The position numbers and the translations under genes were made by a program. A stretch of 64,000 nucleotides of DNA from an uncultured Comamonas sp. (GTDB taxonomy: Bacteria; Pseudomonadota; Gammaproteobacteria; Burkholderiales; Burkholderiaceae_C): NCBI GenBank assembly GCA_947306475.1, contig CAMZGS010000001.1, positions 310,001 to 374,000 of the forward strand. Reading direction: 5' to 3'. Of the stretch, positions 22,601 to 29,647 are shown in pieces. Position 1 is the stretch's first letter, and each line of letters begins with the position of its first letter. The notes under the pieces are model-generated. The model had not been told where the DNA came from, made no database searches, and saw only the letters and a list, made by a program, of their open reading frames with translations.

Positions 22601-23004
22601 CTGGCCGCCCGATCGTGCAGGCGCCGCTGGTCATGGTGGTGGACGATTCCATCACCGTGCGCCGTGTCACCCAGCGTCTGTTGCAGCGCGAAGGCTTCCG
22701 CGTCAGCACCGCAGCCGATGGTCTGCTGGCACTGGAAAAGCTGCAGGAAGAGCTGCCCGATGTGGTGCTCTCGGACATCGAGATGCCGCGCATGGACGGC
22801 TTCGACCTGCTGCGCAACATCCGCTCGTCCGACCGCCTGCGGGACCTGCCCATCATCATGATCACCTCGCGCATTGCCCAGAAGCACCGCGATCTGGCCA
22901 TGCAGCTGGGCGCCAACCACTACCTGGGCAAGCCCTATGGCGACGAGGAGCTGCTGCGCCTGATCCGCAGCTACACCGAAGCCAAGGCACCTGCTGCGGT
23001 CTAG
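16603..23004 (+). CDS. chpA: Hybrid CheA-type histidine kinase ChpA/PilL with several Hpt domains and C-terminal receiver
   Basis: Hpt motifs AFHTLKGSSRMVGL (~18868), AHSLAGSSATVG (~19903), LHTLKGSARLAG (~20740); CheA catalytic region; CheW-like domain; receiver VMVVDDSITVRRVTQ. Confidence 0.93.
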   Translation: MSVNQDTSTHTARMGAHEQDLGPLAWVREELRKSLEGAVRTMRRFVLEAQEARESDLAALDSSPLRMAKQQLHQSAGALDMVGQPQAALLLQAMEAAVQHYVQTPNDCTDAAVQTLEKTSFALLEYLDVVLAGKQVLPVALFPQYRDVQALYGQESKVHPADLWPVERSLREPVIAANVPALPYGPEARAVLDAAVLQIVKGADPGACARLRNLSLALAQQHAPGVLRIFWKVSAGFFDAMAYGLVAPDVYAKRVASRVLMIYANLAKGQEVATDRLMQDMLFFCSQATAAPAGKAQVLQAVRESFDLQRYPRIDYEKPYFGRFDPAHLALARKRMAAAAELWSALAGGDKQKIKQVVDQFSLVSESLVQLHPSSQPLALALTHVMRRLEQTGQPPSAEVGMEVATAVLYLQAAFVSLDISEADMAAHTHTLAERLVRVLSGKEPAPLEPWMEQLYRRVSDQQTMGSVVGELRQTLSEAEKYLDQYFRAPDDVQPLQPVGGLLAQMRGVLSVLGLDPASQAMGQMRRYVESLQVGAVPTEERQTVFDKLGNSLGVLGFLIDMLSYQPSMARKLYIYDDVAGELKLIMGRSRQRQEEAPVPAAVEEAPATAAPPAAQPVAPQAKVEEAAPKAAEPQPAPGSDAALPVLDAPPQTPAAAPSAPVQEHVATAAVQPAAPAAPPSAPASTPAPASTPAPASTPAPAAALQAEEEDSDEELLEIFLEEATEVIGNGEAALQNLAHDAGDLGEQTVLRRAFHTLKGSSRMVGLDEFGEAAWAMEQMLNAWLAEQKPMPDAMQTLASQAMRGFAQWVQAIRDKAAGSWQATPFRASADAMRLQNKLVDLDLAAASGQAVAQPVAELQPEQLQAMETLDLAAPAQEPAAPSAPEPQVAPEVPTEAAEAAAEPVAAAETLFSVTPTQAEALAETPAPAQPETPVLDAGLDLSFAPVTEEAAAPAAEPETPASTETDLGLNFELDFSGFEAPAAEAPAEEAAPAVQDEVAAPQLSEFGLDLPELSLDLGPVAEQAPAQEQPEPQPVVEPEPVLALDAAETKVVGDLSIPLPLFNVYLAEAEVWSQNLCDSLRAWCEDVSQPQPASAHAWAHSLAGSSATVGFTALSSLARLLENALLHLQPLPQGQQEHAQVLSAAADEIRRMLHQFAAGFLAQPQADLLPRLQALLDVRVLEETPAAAQEPAPAVEQDTILNLDDFLDVAEPAQESEAAPAPADTPEPTASLEPAEPLEPTLQIELPELEAELAPIQEQEAASEPEPVAEPAQQPQAQSASAADPEAATAPATRPEPSQQVLQALQAQQELDAAMARAMAIEDDEDDDIDALDMVDPDLFPIFEEEALDLLPTLSASLREWSAHPQRTQARAVLLRALHTLKGSARLAGAMRLGEMAHRLESFLEQFDIETVTSDDLEPVFVKLDAMEAAFHVLRAVHTQEQVEQLASPVVPLADPVASAATPEAAPAAAPESAATTPAAAPVAAPLTPMPPTTVAPRAGSQALVRVRAQLLDRLVNDAGEVMITRSRLEARVAQLKNFLSELSNNLERLRHQLRDMEVQAESQMQSRQQQAKDNSAEFDPLEFDRFTRVQELTRMLAESVDDVATVQRNLQRQVTGAEDELHTQARLTRELQRDLLRTRMVEFDAVAERLYAVVRQTAKDVGKQVKLEVLGGTIEMDRGVLERMTPAFEHLLRNCVGHGIELPEQRQAAGKAAAGRIRIQVQQSGNEVSVRVEDDGAGLNIERIRAKALERGLIDADTVVDAARAAQLIFMPGFSTAEQLSGISGRGVGMDVVRSEVLALGGRIETTTEPGKGSTFELVLPLTTAVTQVVLLRAGDFIVGIPASLVEIVRRVPLADLELAYRSGQLLQADGSQLPFFWAGAVWSHSPRSTETSGGKTRPVVVVNSASQRLALHVDEVLGNQEVVVKNLGPQLARLPGLAGMSLLASGAVVLIYNPVALVAVHGDKIRALGQGLPAILDEAQARQLRQKEAEGANAAEAGRPIVQAPLVMVVDDSITVRRVTQRLLQREGFRVSTAADGLLALEKLQEELPDVVLSDIEMPRMDGFDLLRNIRSSDRLRDLPIIMITSRIAQKHRDLAMQLGANHYLGKPYGDEELLRLIRSYTEAKAPAAV
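18652..18705. repeat. 18-bp minisatellite x3 in a ChpA linker
   Basis: (GCATCAACACCTGCTCCT)x3 encoding ASTPAP repeats. Confidence 0.95.
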
Positions 23005-23019
23005 ACAAGCTGCAAAAAC

Positions 23020-23107
23020 AAGAGCTGCCTGCGCTGATTGCTCAAAGGTTTCATGCCGATAAATGGCTGAAATCCTTGACAATCCAGCGCAGGCAGCTCT
23101 TTTTTTA
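23020..23107. repeat. Dispersed palindromic repeat, long type, doubling as chpA terminator
   Basis: AGAGCTGCCTGCGCTG...CAGCGCAGGCAGCTCT perfect 16-bp IR followed by TTTTTTT. Confidence 0.8.
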
Positions 23108-23178
23108 AGCAAAGCAGCGCATGGGGCTGCTTGCCCCGGCCATGGGATGGGTGGGCGGGGCGCATAAAATCCCCCTCC

Positions 23179-23772
23179 ATGTCTGAAGCTGCCATCAACC
23201 TCTCGCACCATTTTCTGATTGCCATGCCGCAATTGGAGGATGAGTTCTTTGCCCGCAGCGTGGTGTACGTGTGTGAACACAACGCACGTGGCTCCCTGGG
23301 GCTGGTGATCAACAAGCCCGGCAGCCTCACCCTCAAGGGCTTGCTGGAGAAAATCGATTTACCTCTGGGGCGCACGGATCTGGCCGAGCAGCCCGTGTTT
23401 CGCGGCGGGCCGGTGCAGGTCGATCGCGGCTTTGTGCTGCACGACCCGGTGGTGCTGGATGCGCCCCATACCGAAGAATCCGCCTATGCCTCCACCCTCA
23501 GTGTGCCGGGCGGGCTGGAGATGACCACCTCCAAGGACGTGCTCGAAGCCGTGGCCCACGGCGCCGGCCCCAGGCGCCTGCTGGTCAGCCTGGGCTATGC
23601 CTCCTGGGGCGCTGGCCAGCTGGAGTCGGAGCTGCGCGAGAACGCCTGGCTCACCGTCGATGCCGACACCCGCATCGTCTTTGACGTTCCCCCCGAAGAG
23701 CGCTACGCCGCTGCGTTGCAGCTGCTGGGCCTGCAGCCCTGGATGCTGCATACCGAGGCTGGCAACGCATGA
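23179..23772 (+). CDS. yqgE: YqgE/AlgH family protein
   Basis: LSHHFLIAMPQLEDEFFARSVVYVCEHNARGSLGLVINKP. Confidence 0.9.
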   Translation: MSEAAINLSHHFLIAMPQLEDEFFARSVVYVCEHNARGSLGLVINKPGSLTLKGLLEKIDLPLGRTDLAEQPVFRGGPVQVDRGFVLHDPVVLDAPHTEESAYASTLSVPGGLEMTTSKDVLEAVAHGAGPRRLLVSLGYASWGAGQLESELRENAWLTVDADTRIVFDVPPEERYAAALQLLGLQPWMLHTEAGNA

Positions 23773-24194
23773 GCGGCTCAGGCACTGCCGCACCGCAGGT
23801 GCCGGCACACCAGCAGCAGTTTCTGGCGCTGGACTTTGGCGCCAAGCGCACCGGTGTGGCCAGTGGCAACCGCCTGCTGGGCACCGCCACCCCCCTGACC
23901 ACCATTCGTGCCGAGGGCGCTGCTGCGCGCCTGGATGCCGTGCAGCGCCTGGTGGCCGAGTGGCAGCCCGATGCCCTGGTCATTGGCGTGCCCTACCACC
24001 CCGATGGCGCCCCCCACGAGAACACCGTGCGCGCGCTGAAGTTTGGTCGCCAGCTGCGCGCGCGTTTTGCATTGCCGGTGTACGAAGTCGATGAACGCTA
24101 CACCACCACCGAAGCCCTGTCCCAGGGTGCCAAGGATGCCGACGCCGCCGCCGCCTGCATCATCCTGGAGCAATTTTTAAGGAGTCTTGCATGA
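23769..24194 (+). CDS. ruvX: Holliday junction resolvase-like / pre-16S rRNA nuclease YqgF
   Basis: LALDFGAKRTGVASGN; follows yqgE in ATGA overlap. Confidence 0.9.
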   Translation: MSGSGTAAPQVPAHQQQFLALDFGAKRTGVASGNRLLGTATPLTTIRAEGAAARLDAVQRLVAEWQPDALVIGVPYHPDGAPHENTVRALKFGRQLRARFALPVYEVDERYTTTEALSQGAKDADAAAACIILEQFLRSLA

Positions 24195-24721
24195 GTGCCC
24201 CCCCCGAAGCCAATGCCGCCGCAGGCACCAGTCTGGTGCTGGATGCCGAAGCCCTGTACCGCGAACTGTTGCGCGGTGTGCGCAGCCTCATGGGGCCCGA
24301 GACCCGGCTGGCGGGCATCACCTCCGGTGGTGCCTGGCTGGTGGAGCGCCTGCACCAGGACCTGGGCCTGAGCGAGCCGGTCAGCGTGCTGTCCTCGGCC
24401 CTGCACCGCGACGACTTTGCCCAGCGCGGCATGGCCAGCAGCGCACAGACGCAGTTGCACTTCGATGTCAACGGCGCCGACGTGCTGGTGCTGGACGACG
24501 TGCTGTACACCGGCCGCACCGTGCGCGCCGTGATCAATGAGCTGTACGACTATGGCCGCCCTGGCCGCGTGCGTCTGGCCGTGCTGGTCGATCGCGGCGG
24601 GCGCCAGCTGCCCTACGCGGCCGATTTTGCTGCCGCCCGCGTGGCCCTGCCCGCCAGCCAGGTGCTGGCCCTGGCGCGAGCGGAAGATGGCGGTTTTCAC
24701 TTTGCAATCAAAGAAGCGTAA
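24191..24721 (+). CDS. pyrR: Bifunctional pyr operon regulator/uracil phosphoribosyltransferase
   Basis: PRPP motif [25 protein letters not shown] overlap with ruvX. Confidence 0.9.
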   Translation: MSAPPEANAAAGTSLVLDAEALYRELLRGVRSLMGPETRLAGITSGGAWLVERLHQDLGLSEPVSVLSSALHRDDFAQRGMASSAQTQLHFDVNGADVLVLDDVLYTGRTVRAVINELYDYGRPGRVRLAVLVDRGGRQLPYAADFAAARVALPASQVLALARAEDGGFHFAIKEA

Positions 24722-24735
24722 GAAGAGGCCTTACC

Positions 24736-25698
24736 GTGCTGGATAAGCGCAACCCCCAACTGAACAAAAACGGCGAGCTGATTCACCTGCTCTCCACCGA
24801 AGGACTGTCGCGCGACATCCTGACCCACATCCTGGATACCGCCAGCAACTTCGTCAGTGTCAACGACCGCGAGGTCAAGAAGCTGCCCCTGCTGCGTGGC
24901 AAGAGCGTGTTCAACCTGTTCTTCGAGAACAGCACGCGCACGCGCACCACGTTCGACATTGCCGCCAAGCGCCTGTCGGCCGACGTGTTCACGCTCGATA
25001 TTGGCCGCAGCTCCACCGCCAAGGGCGAGACGCTGCTGGACACCATCGACAACCTCTCGGCCATGGCCGCCGACATCTTCGTCGTGCGCCACAGCGAATC
25101 GGGCGCGCCTTACCTGATTGCCAAGCATGTCGCCCCGCATGTGCACGTGGTCAATGCCGGTGATGGCCGCCATGCCCACCCCACGCAGGGCCTGCTGGAC
25201 GCCTACACCATCCGCCACTACAAGAAAGACTTCACGCAGCTGCGCGTAGCCATCGTGGGCGACGTGCTGCACTCGCGCGTGGCGCGCTCGGACATCCACG
25301 CGCTGCTGGCGCTGGGCTGCCCCGAAGTGCGCGTAGTCGGCCCGCGCACCCTGGTACCGTCGGACCTGGCGCACATGGGCGTGCGCGTCTTCCACAACCT
25401 GGAAGAGGGCATCAAGGACTGCGACGTGGTCATCATGCTGCGCCTGCAGAACGAGCGCATGAGCGGCGCGCTGCTGCCCTCCAGCCAGGAATATTTCAAG
25501 AAATTCGGCCTGACCGAAGCGCGCCTGCGGCTGGCCAAGCCCGATGCCATCGTCATGCACCCCGGCCCGATCAACCGGGGCGTGGAGATCGAATCGGCCG
25601 TGGCCGATGGGCCGCAGTCGGTCATTCTTTCGCAGGTCACTTTCGGCATTGCCGTGCGCATGGCGGTGATGTCCATCGTGGCGGGGAATGAGGCCTGA
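24736..25698 (+). CDS. pyrB: Aspartate carbamoyltransferase catalytic subunit (GTG start)
   Basis: [46 protein letters not shown]. Confidence 0.96.
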   Translation: MLDKRNPQLNKNGELIHLLSTEGLSRDILTHILDTASNFVSVNDREVKKLPLLRGKSVFNLFFENSTRTRTTFDIAAKRLSADVFTLDIGRSSTAKGETLLDTIDNLSAMAADIFVVRHSESGAPYLIAKHVAPHVHVVNAGDGRHAHPTQGLLDAYTIRHYKKDFTQLRVAIVGDVLHSRVARSDIHALLALGCPEVRVVGPRTLVPSDLAHMGVRVFHNLEEGIKDCDVVIMLRLQNERMSGALLPSSQEYFKKFGLTEARLRLAKPDAIVMHPGPINRGVEIESAVADGPQSVILSQVTFGIAVRMAVMSIVAGNEA

Positions 25699-25718
25699 GG
25701 TCCAGAACCATAATTTTT

Positions 25719-25762
25719 GATAGCTACAGGCGCTTTCTGGATAAGGGTTTGCGCCCTGTTTG
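25719..25762. repeat. Dispersed intergenic repeat, truncated long type
   Basis: GATAGCTACAGGCGCTTTCTGGATAAGGGTTTGCGCC resembles the 5' half of the copy at 63152. Confidence 0.5.
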
Positions 25763-25780
25763 ACCCATAAGTTGGTTACC

Positions 25781-27076
25781 ATGAACATTCTTCTACGCAA
25801 TGGCCGGGTGATGGACCCGGCATCGGGCCTTGACCAAGTGGGTGATATCGCCATCGCCGCTGGCAAGGTGCTCGCCATTGGCCAGGCACCCAGCGACTTC
25901 GTGCCCGACCAGACCATCGATGCCAGCGGCTGCTGGGTGCTGCCCGGTCTGGTGGATCTGGCCGTGCGCCTGCGCGAACCCGGCCACGAGCACGAAGGCA
26001 TGCTGCAAACCGAAATGCAGGCAGCTGTGGCCGGTGGCGTCACCAGCCTGGTCTGCCCGCCCGACACCGATCCCGTGCTCGACGAGCAAGGCCTGGTGGA
26101 AATGCTCAAGTTCCGCGCCCAGAAGCTGCGCAAGGCACGCCTGTTCCCCATGGGCGCGCTCACCGTGGGCCTCAAAGGCGAAGTGCTCACCGAAATGGCC
26201 GAGCTGACCGAGTCCGGCTGCGTCGCCTTTGGTCAGGCCGAAGTGCCCATGCAAAGCACCCAGGCCCTGCTGCGTGCCCTGAATTACGCCAACACCTTCG
26301 GCTATGCCGTGTGGCTGCGCCCGCAGGACAAGGACCTGGGCAAGGGCGTGGCCGCCAGCGGTGCCCTGGCCACGCGCATGGGCCTGCCCGGCATCCCCGT
26401 GTCGGCAGAAACCATTGCCCTGCACACCATTTTCGAGCTGATCCGTGGCTCGCAGACGCGCGTGCACCTGTGCCGCCTCTCCAGCGCCGCCGGGGTGGAA
26501 CTGCTGCGCCAGGCCAAGGCCCAGGGCCTGAACGTGACGGCGGATGTCTCCATCCACTCCCTGCTGCTCACCGAAGAGGACATTGGCTACTTCGACAGCA
26601 GCGCACGCCTGATCCCGCCGCTGCGCCAGCAGCGCGACCGCGATGCCCTGTCGGCCGCCCTGGCTGACGGCACCATCGATGCCCTGGTCTCCGACCACAC
26701 CCCGGTGGAAGAGGACGCCAAGGTCAAGCCCTTCTCCGAAGCCGAAGCCGGCGCCAGCGCCGTGGAGCTGCTGCTCTCCGCCGCCATCCACTGGAGCCAG
26801 AGCGAGAACGTGTCCCTCACGCGCGCCTTGCAGACCGTGACCAGCGCCCCCGTGGGCGTGCTGGGCAGCGCCCTGGGCGGCTTGCAGGAGCAACTGGGCC
26901 GCCTGAGTGTGGGCGGTGTGGCCGACCTGTGCGTGGTCGATCCCCGGCAGTCCTGGCTGGTGGAACCCGCTGCCCTGTACAGCCAGGCCAAGAGCACCCC
27001 CTTTGCCGGTGGCCAGCTGCCGGCACGCGTGCGCCATACCCTGGTGGATGGCCAGATCGTGTTCAGCCGCGACTGA
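25781..27076 (+). CDS. Dihydroorotase-like protein PyrC' (probably non-catalytic)
   Basis: PGLVDLAVRLREPG in place of PGL.D.HVHLREPG; located directly after pyrB. Confidence 0.88.
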   Translation: MNILLRNGRVMDPASGLDQVGDIAIAAGKVLAIGQAPSDFVPDQTIDASGCWVLPGLVDLAVRLREPGHEHEGMLQTEMQAAVAGGVTSLVCPPDTDPVLDEQGLVEMLKFRAQKLRKARLFPMGALTVGLKGEVLTEMAELTESGCVAFGQAEVPMQSTQALLRALNYANTFGYAVWLRPQDKDLGKGVAASGALATRMGLPGIPVSAETIALHTIFELIRGSQTRVHLCRLSSAAGVELLRQAKAQGLNVTADVSIHSLLLTEEDIGYFDSSARLIPPLRQQRDRDALSAALADGTIDALVSDHTPVEEDAKVKPFSEAEAGASAVELLLSAAIHWSQSENVSLTRALQTVTSAPVGVLGSALGGLQEQLGRLSVGGVADLCVVDPRQSWLVEPAALYSQAKSTPFAGGQLPARVRHTLVDGQIVFSRD

Positions 27077-27089
27077 GCGGGCAGGCCGC

Positions 27090-27488
27090 ATGCGCACCAC
27101 CTGGATGCTGCTGGCCGCCGCCCTGCTGGGCTGCACGGGTGTGGGCATGGCCGCCTACGCCAGCCACGGCCTGGGCTTCATCACCGACCCCGCCGTGCGC
27201 GAGGCCACACGCGCCAGCCTGCAACAGGCCGTGCAGCAGCAACTGCTGCACGCCATCGTCCTGCTGGCACTGGGGGTGTGGGCACGCCTGGGCGCAGCAA
27301 GTGGCACGCGCTGGCTGCACATCGCCGGGGCGCTGATCGCCCTGGGTGTGCTGCTGTTCAGTGGCCTGATCCATCTGCGCACCTTCACCGGCATTGAAGC
27401 GCTGCGCCCCCTGGTGCCCTGGGGCGGCACCAGTCTGATGCTGGGGTGGCTGGCCATCGGCATCGCCGCACTGCGCAGCAAGAACTGA
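27090..27488 (+). CDS. DUF423 family membrane protein
   Basis: GAYASHGL-type N-terminus (AAYASHGLGFITD), four predicted TM segments. Confidence 0.75.
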   Translation: MRTTWMLLAAALLGCTGVGMAAYASHGLGFITDPAVREATRASLQQAVQQQLLHAIVLLALGVWARLGAASGTRWLHIAGALIALGVLLFSGLIHLRTFTGIEALRPLVPWGGTSLMLGWLAIGIAALRSKN

Positions 27489-27494
27489 CGCTGC

Positions 27495-27848
27495 TTACAG
27501 CTGCAGCCCCAGCAAATCGCTTTCCACGTACACGCCGTTGTCCAGCTGCACGCGCACGACAAAACCGTCGTCCAGCGCAACCAGCAGGGCGCTTTCCACG
27601 TTGTAGCCCTCGTTGACCTGCTCGCCCCTGAAGGCAAAGTAGCCGCGCAGGGGCAGCTCGGCGGCACATTCCATATCGATATCGGCATGCTGCTCGGTCA
27701 GCCACTGGCGGGCCGATTGCAGCGTGGCGGCCACGGGCAGGCACTCGGCGGGCACATCGATGTGCGTCGTGCGCGTGACGCTCTCGTCGCTCAGGCCCTC
27801 GAATTCGCCGACGGTGAAAAACTCAACTGCAAAGCTTTGCTGGCTCAT
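27495..27848 (-). CDS. Hypothetical protein
   Basis: Well-formed ORF MSQQSFAVEFFTVGEFEGLSDESV; family not recognised. Confidence 0.55.
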   Translation of the reverse strand: MSQQSFAVEFFTVGEFEGLSDESVTRTTHIDVPAECLPVAATLQSARQWLTEQHADIDMECAAELPLRGYFAFRGEQVNEGYNVESALLVALDDGFVVRVQLDNGVYVESDLLGLQL

Positions 27849-27961
27849 GATGGTCTTCAGGTTTGCTATGAAAAAAGGTGCATTGTGCATGCTTGCGCGG
27901 CAGACCTGATCTCCCGGCCGTTTGCCCGTACGGCCGGGCCAATTTCTTACACTAGCGCCCT

Positions 27962-28318
27962 ATGACCACCAGCAACATCACCATCTTCCACAACGCCCGC
28001 TGCAGCAACTCGCGCGGCGCCCTGCAACTGCTGCGCGAGCGCGGCATCGAGCCCAACATCATCGACTATCTGGCTACCCCGCTCACCGCCCCCGAGCTGG
28101 CCGAGCTGGTCGCCCACATCGGCCAGCCCGTGCGCAGCCTGCTGCGCAGCAAGGAGCCCGAGTACCAGCAGCTCGACATCGACAACCCGGCCCTGAGCGA
28201 CGCCGACATCTTTGCCCTGGTGGCCGCGCATCCGCAGCTGCTCAACCGCCCCATCGTCGTCACCCCCAAGGGTGCCGCGCTGTGCCGCCCGCCGGAAAAA
28301 GTGCTGGAGCTGCTCTGA
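27962..28318 (+). CDS. arsC: ArsC-family (glutaredoxin-type arsenate reductase-like) protein
   Basis: ITIFHNARCSNSRGALQLLRERGIEPNIIDYL; NRPIVVTPKGAALCRPPEKV. Confidence 0.85.
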   Translation: MTTSNITIFHNARCSNSRGALQLLRERGIEPNIIDYLATPLTAPELAELVAHIGQPVRSLLRSKEPEYQQLDIDNPALSDADIFALVAAHPQLLNRPIVVTPKGAALCRPPEKVLELL

Positions 28319-28339
28319 ACTTCGCATCGTCTGCCTGCC

Positions 28340-29023
28340 ATGACCCAATCCACCACATCCGGCTTTGCCGAACAACTGCGCCAGGCCAACTGGGCCGACT
28401 GGAGCGCCTGCATCCAGCACCGCTTTGTCGATGAGATCTTTGACGGCAGCCTGAGCGACGCCGTGCTGCGCCGCTATCTGGTGCAGGACTACCAGTTCAT
28501 CAACCGCTTTGTTGCCCTGCTGGGCGCGGCCATTGCCAGCGCCGACGTGTTCGCCCCGCGCGTCACCCTGGCGCAGTTCGCCGCCATGATCACCAGCGAC
28601 GAGAACACCTACTTTCTGCGCTGCTTCGACGCCCTGGGCGTGCCCGAGTCCGAGCGCCTGAACCCCGTGCTGACCGAACCCACCCGCGCCTTTCAGCAGC
28701 TGATGCACGACGCTGCCGACAGCCGCAGCTACGCCAACTGCATCGCCGTGCTGGCCGTGGCCGAAGGCCTGTACCTGGACTGGGCCGACCAGAGCGCCAA
28801 AAAGCACCTGCCTCTGCCCGCGCGTTTTGAGCATGCCGAGTGGATCACGCTGCACGCCAACGACTTCTTCCGGGGTTTTGTCGCCTGGCTGCGCAGCGAG
28901 CTGGATCGCATTGGGCCGACGCTCACCGACGCTCAGCGCGCCGAGGCGGCCAGCTACTTTGGCCGTGCCGTACAGCTGGAGCGGCAGTTTTTTGACCATG
29001 TGTATGCGGAGGAAGCAGCGTAA
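28340..29023 (+). CDS. tenA: TenA family protein (thiaminase II-like)
   Basis: VLRRYLVQDYQFINRFVALLGAAIASAD; VAEGLYLDWAD. Confidence 0.8.
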   Translation: MTQSTTSGFAEQLRQANWADWSACIQHRFVDEIFDGSLSDAVLRRYLVQDYQFINRFVALLGAAIASADVFAPRVTLAQFAAMITSDENTYFLRCFDALGVPESERLNPVLTEPTRAFQQLMHDAADSRSYANCIAVLAVAEGLYLDWADQSAKKHLPLPARFEHAEWITLHANDFFRGFVAWLRSELDRIGPTLTDAQRAEAASYFGRAVQLERQFFDHVYAEEAA

Positions 29024-29061
29024 CGGCTGCTGGTTGCCGCACGGTGCGGCTTTGCTTCATT

Positions 29062-29150
29062 AAAAAGAGCTGCTGGCGCTTGCTATTTCTTGGTTTTATG
29101 GTTGTTTGTCTGTGAAACCTTGTAGTGGTAGGTGCCAGCAGCTCTTTTTT
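29062..29150. repeat. Dispersed palindromic repeat, long type, doubling as tenA terminator
   Basis: AAAAAGAGCTGCTGGC...GCCAGCAGCTCTTTTT perfect 16-bp IR then T-run. Confidence 0.8.
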
Positions 29151-29204
29151 TGTGAGTTCTGCTGAATTGTGGGCCCGGGTCCCGGCCCGATAGCCGAGGA
29201 ACAC

Positions 29205-29492
29205 TACCCCAGCGCCGCACGCGGGCGCCATGCTGATTACGGCGCTGGCTTACGGTTACGCCCGCAAGAACGTCCACAACCCGCGCTTTACCTTTGGCAC
29301 TGGCAAGCTGGGGGATCTGGTGGGCTTTGCCAGTGCGGTGGTGCTGGCGCTGGTGGTCAACCTGCTGTCGGCGTGGCTGCTATCGCCCTGGCCGCCAGCG
29401 ATCCGCAGGACGGCCAGGCCTACCGGGCCATGCTGGCCCATATCCATGAGCTGTCGCACATCACGGTGGAGACGCACAGGCTTCCGGGCTGA
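29205..29492 (+). pseudogene. Remnant of a DmeF-like cation diffusion facilitator with internal deletions and frame change
   Basis: MLITALAYGYARKNVHNPRFTFGTGKLGDLVGFASAVVLALVVNLLSAWLL in one frame, ALAASDPQDGQAYRAMLAHIHELSHITVETH in another. Confidence 0.7.
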
Positions 29493-29511
29493 GCTAGAAT
29501 GTCCGGCTTTC

Positions 29512-29586
29512 GTCCCTATAGTTCAATGGATAGAACGGATTCCTCCTAAGAATCAAATCCAGGTTCGATTCCTGGTGGGGACGCCA
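29512..29586 (+). tRNA. tRNA-Arg (anticodon CCT)
   Basis: 7-bp acceptor GTCCCTA/TGGGGAC, anticodon stem-loop GATTC-CTCCTAA-GAATC, T-loop GGTTCGATTCC, encoded CCA. Confidence 0.95.
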
Positions 29587-29592
29587 GACGCA

Positions 29593-29631
29593 AGGCCCGC
29601 ATCGTCCCAAACGGTGCGGGCTTTTTCGTTT
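29593..29631 (+). terminator. Terminator downstream of tRNA-Arg
   Basis: GGCCCGCATCGTCCCAAACGGTGCGGGCTTTTTCGTTTTT. Confidence 0.75.
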
Positions 29632-29647
29632 TTCAGGTGCCGGGTGT

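Noticed and set aside
18691-23280. 1529-aa minus-strand ORF opposite chpA
   Set aside because: Antisense of a clear CheA gene; His/Gln/Arg-rich low-complexity translation typical of GC-rich antisense frames.
25781-27076. Annotation as functional dihydroorotase PyrC
   Set aside because: HxH metal-binding motif replaced by AxR and another histidine position changed.
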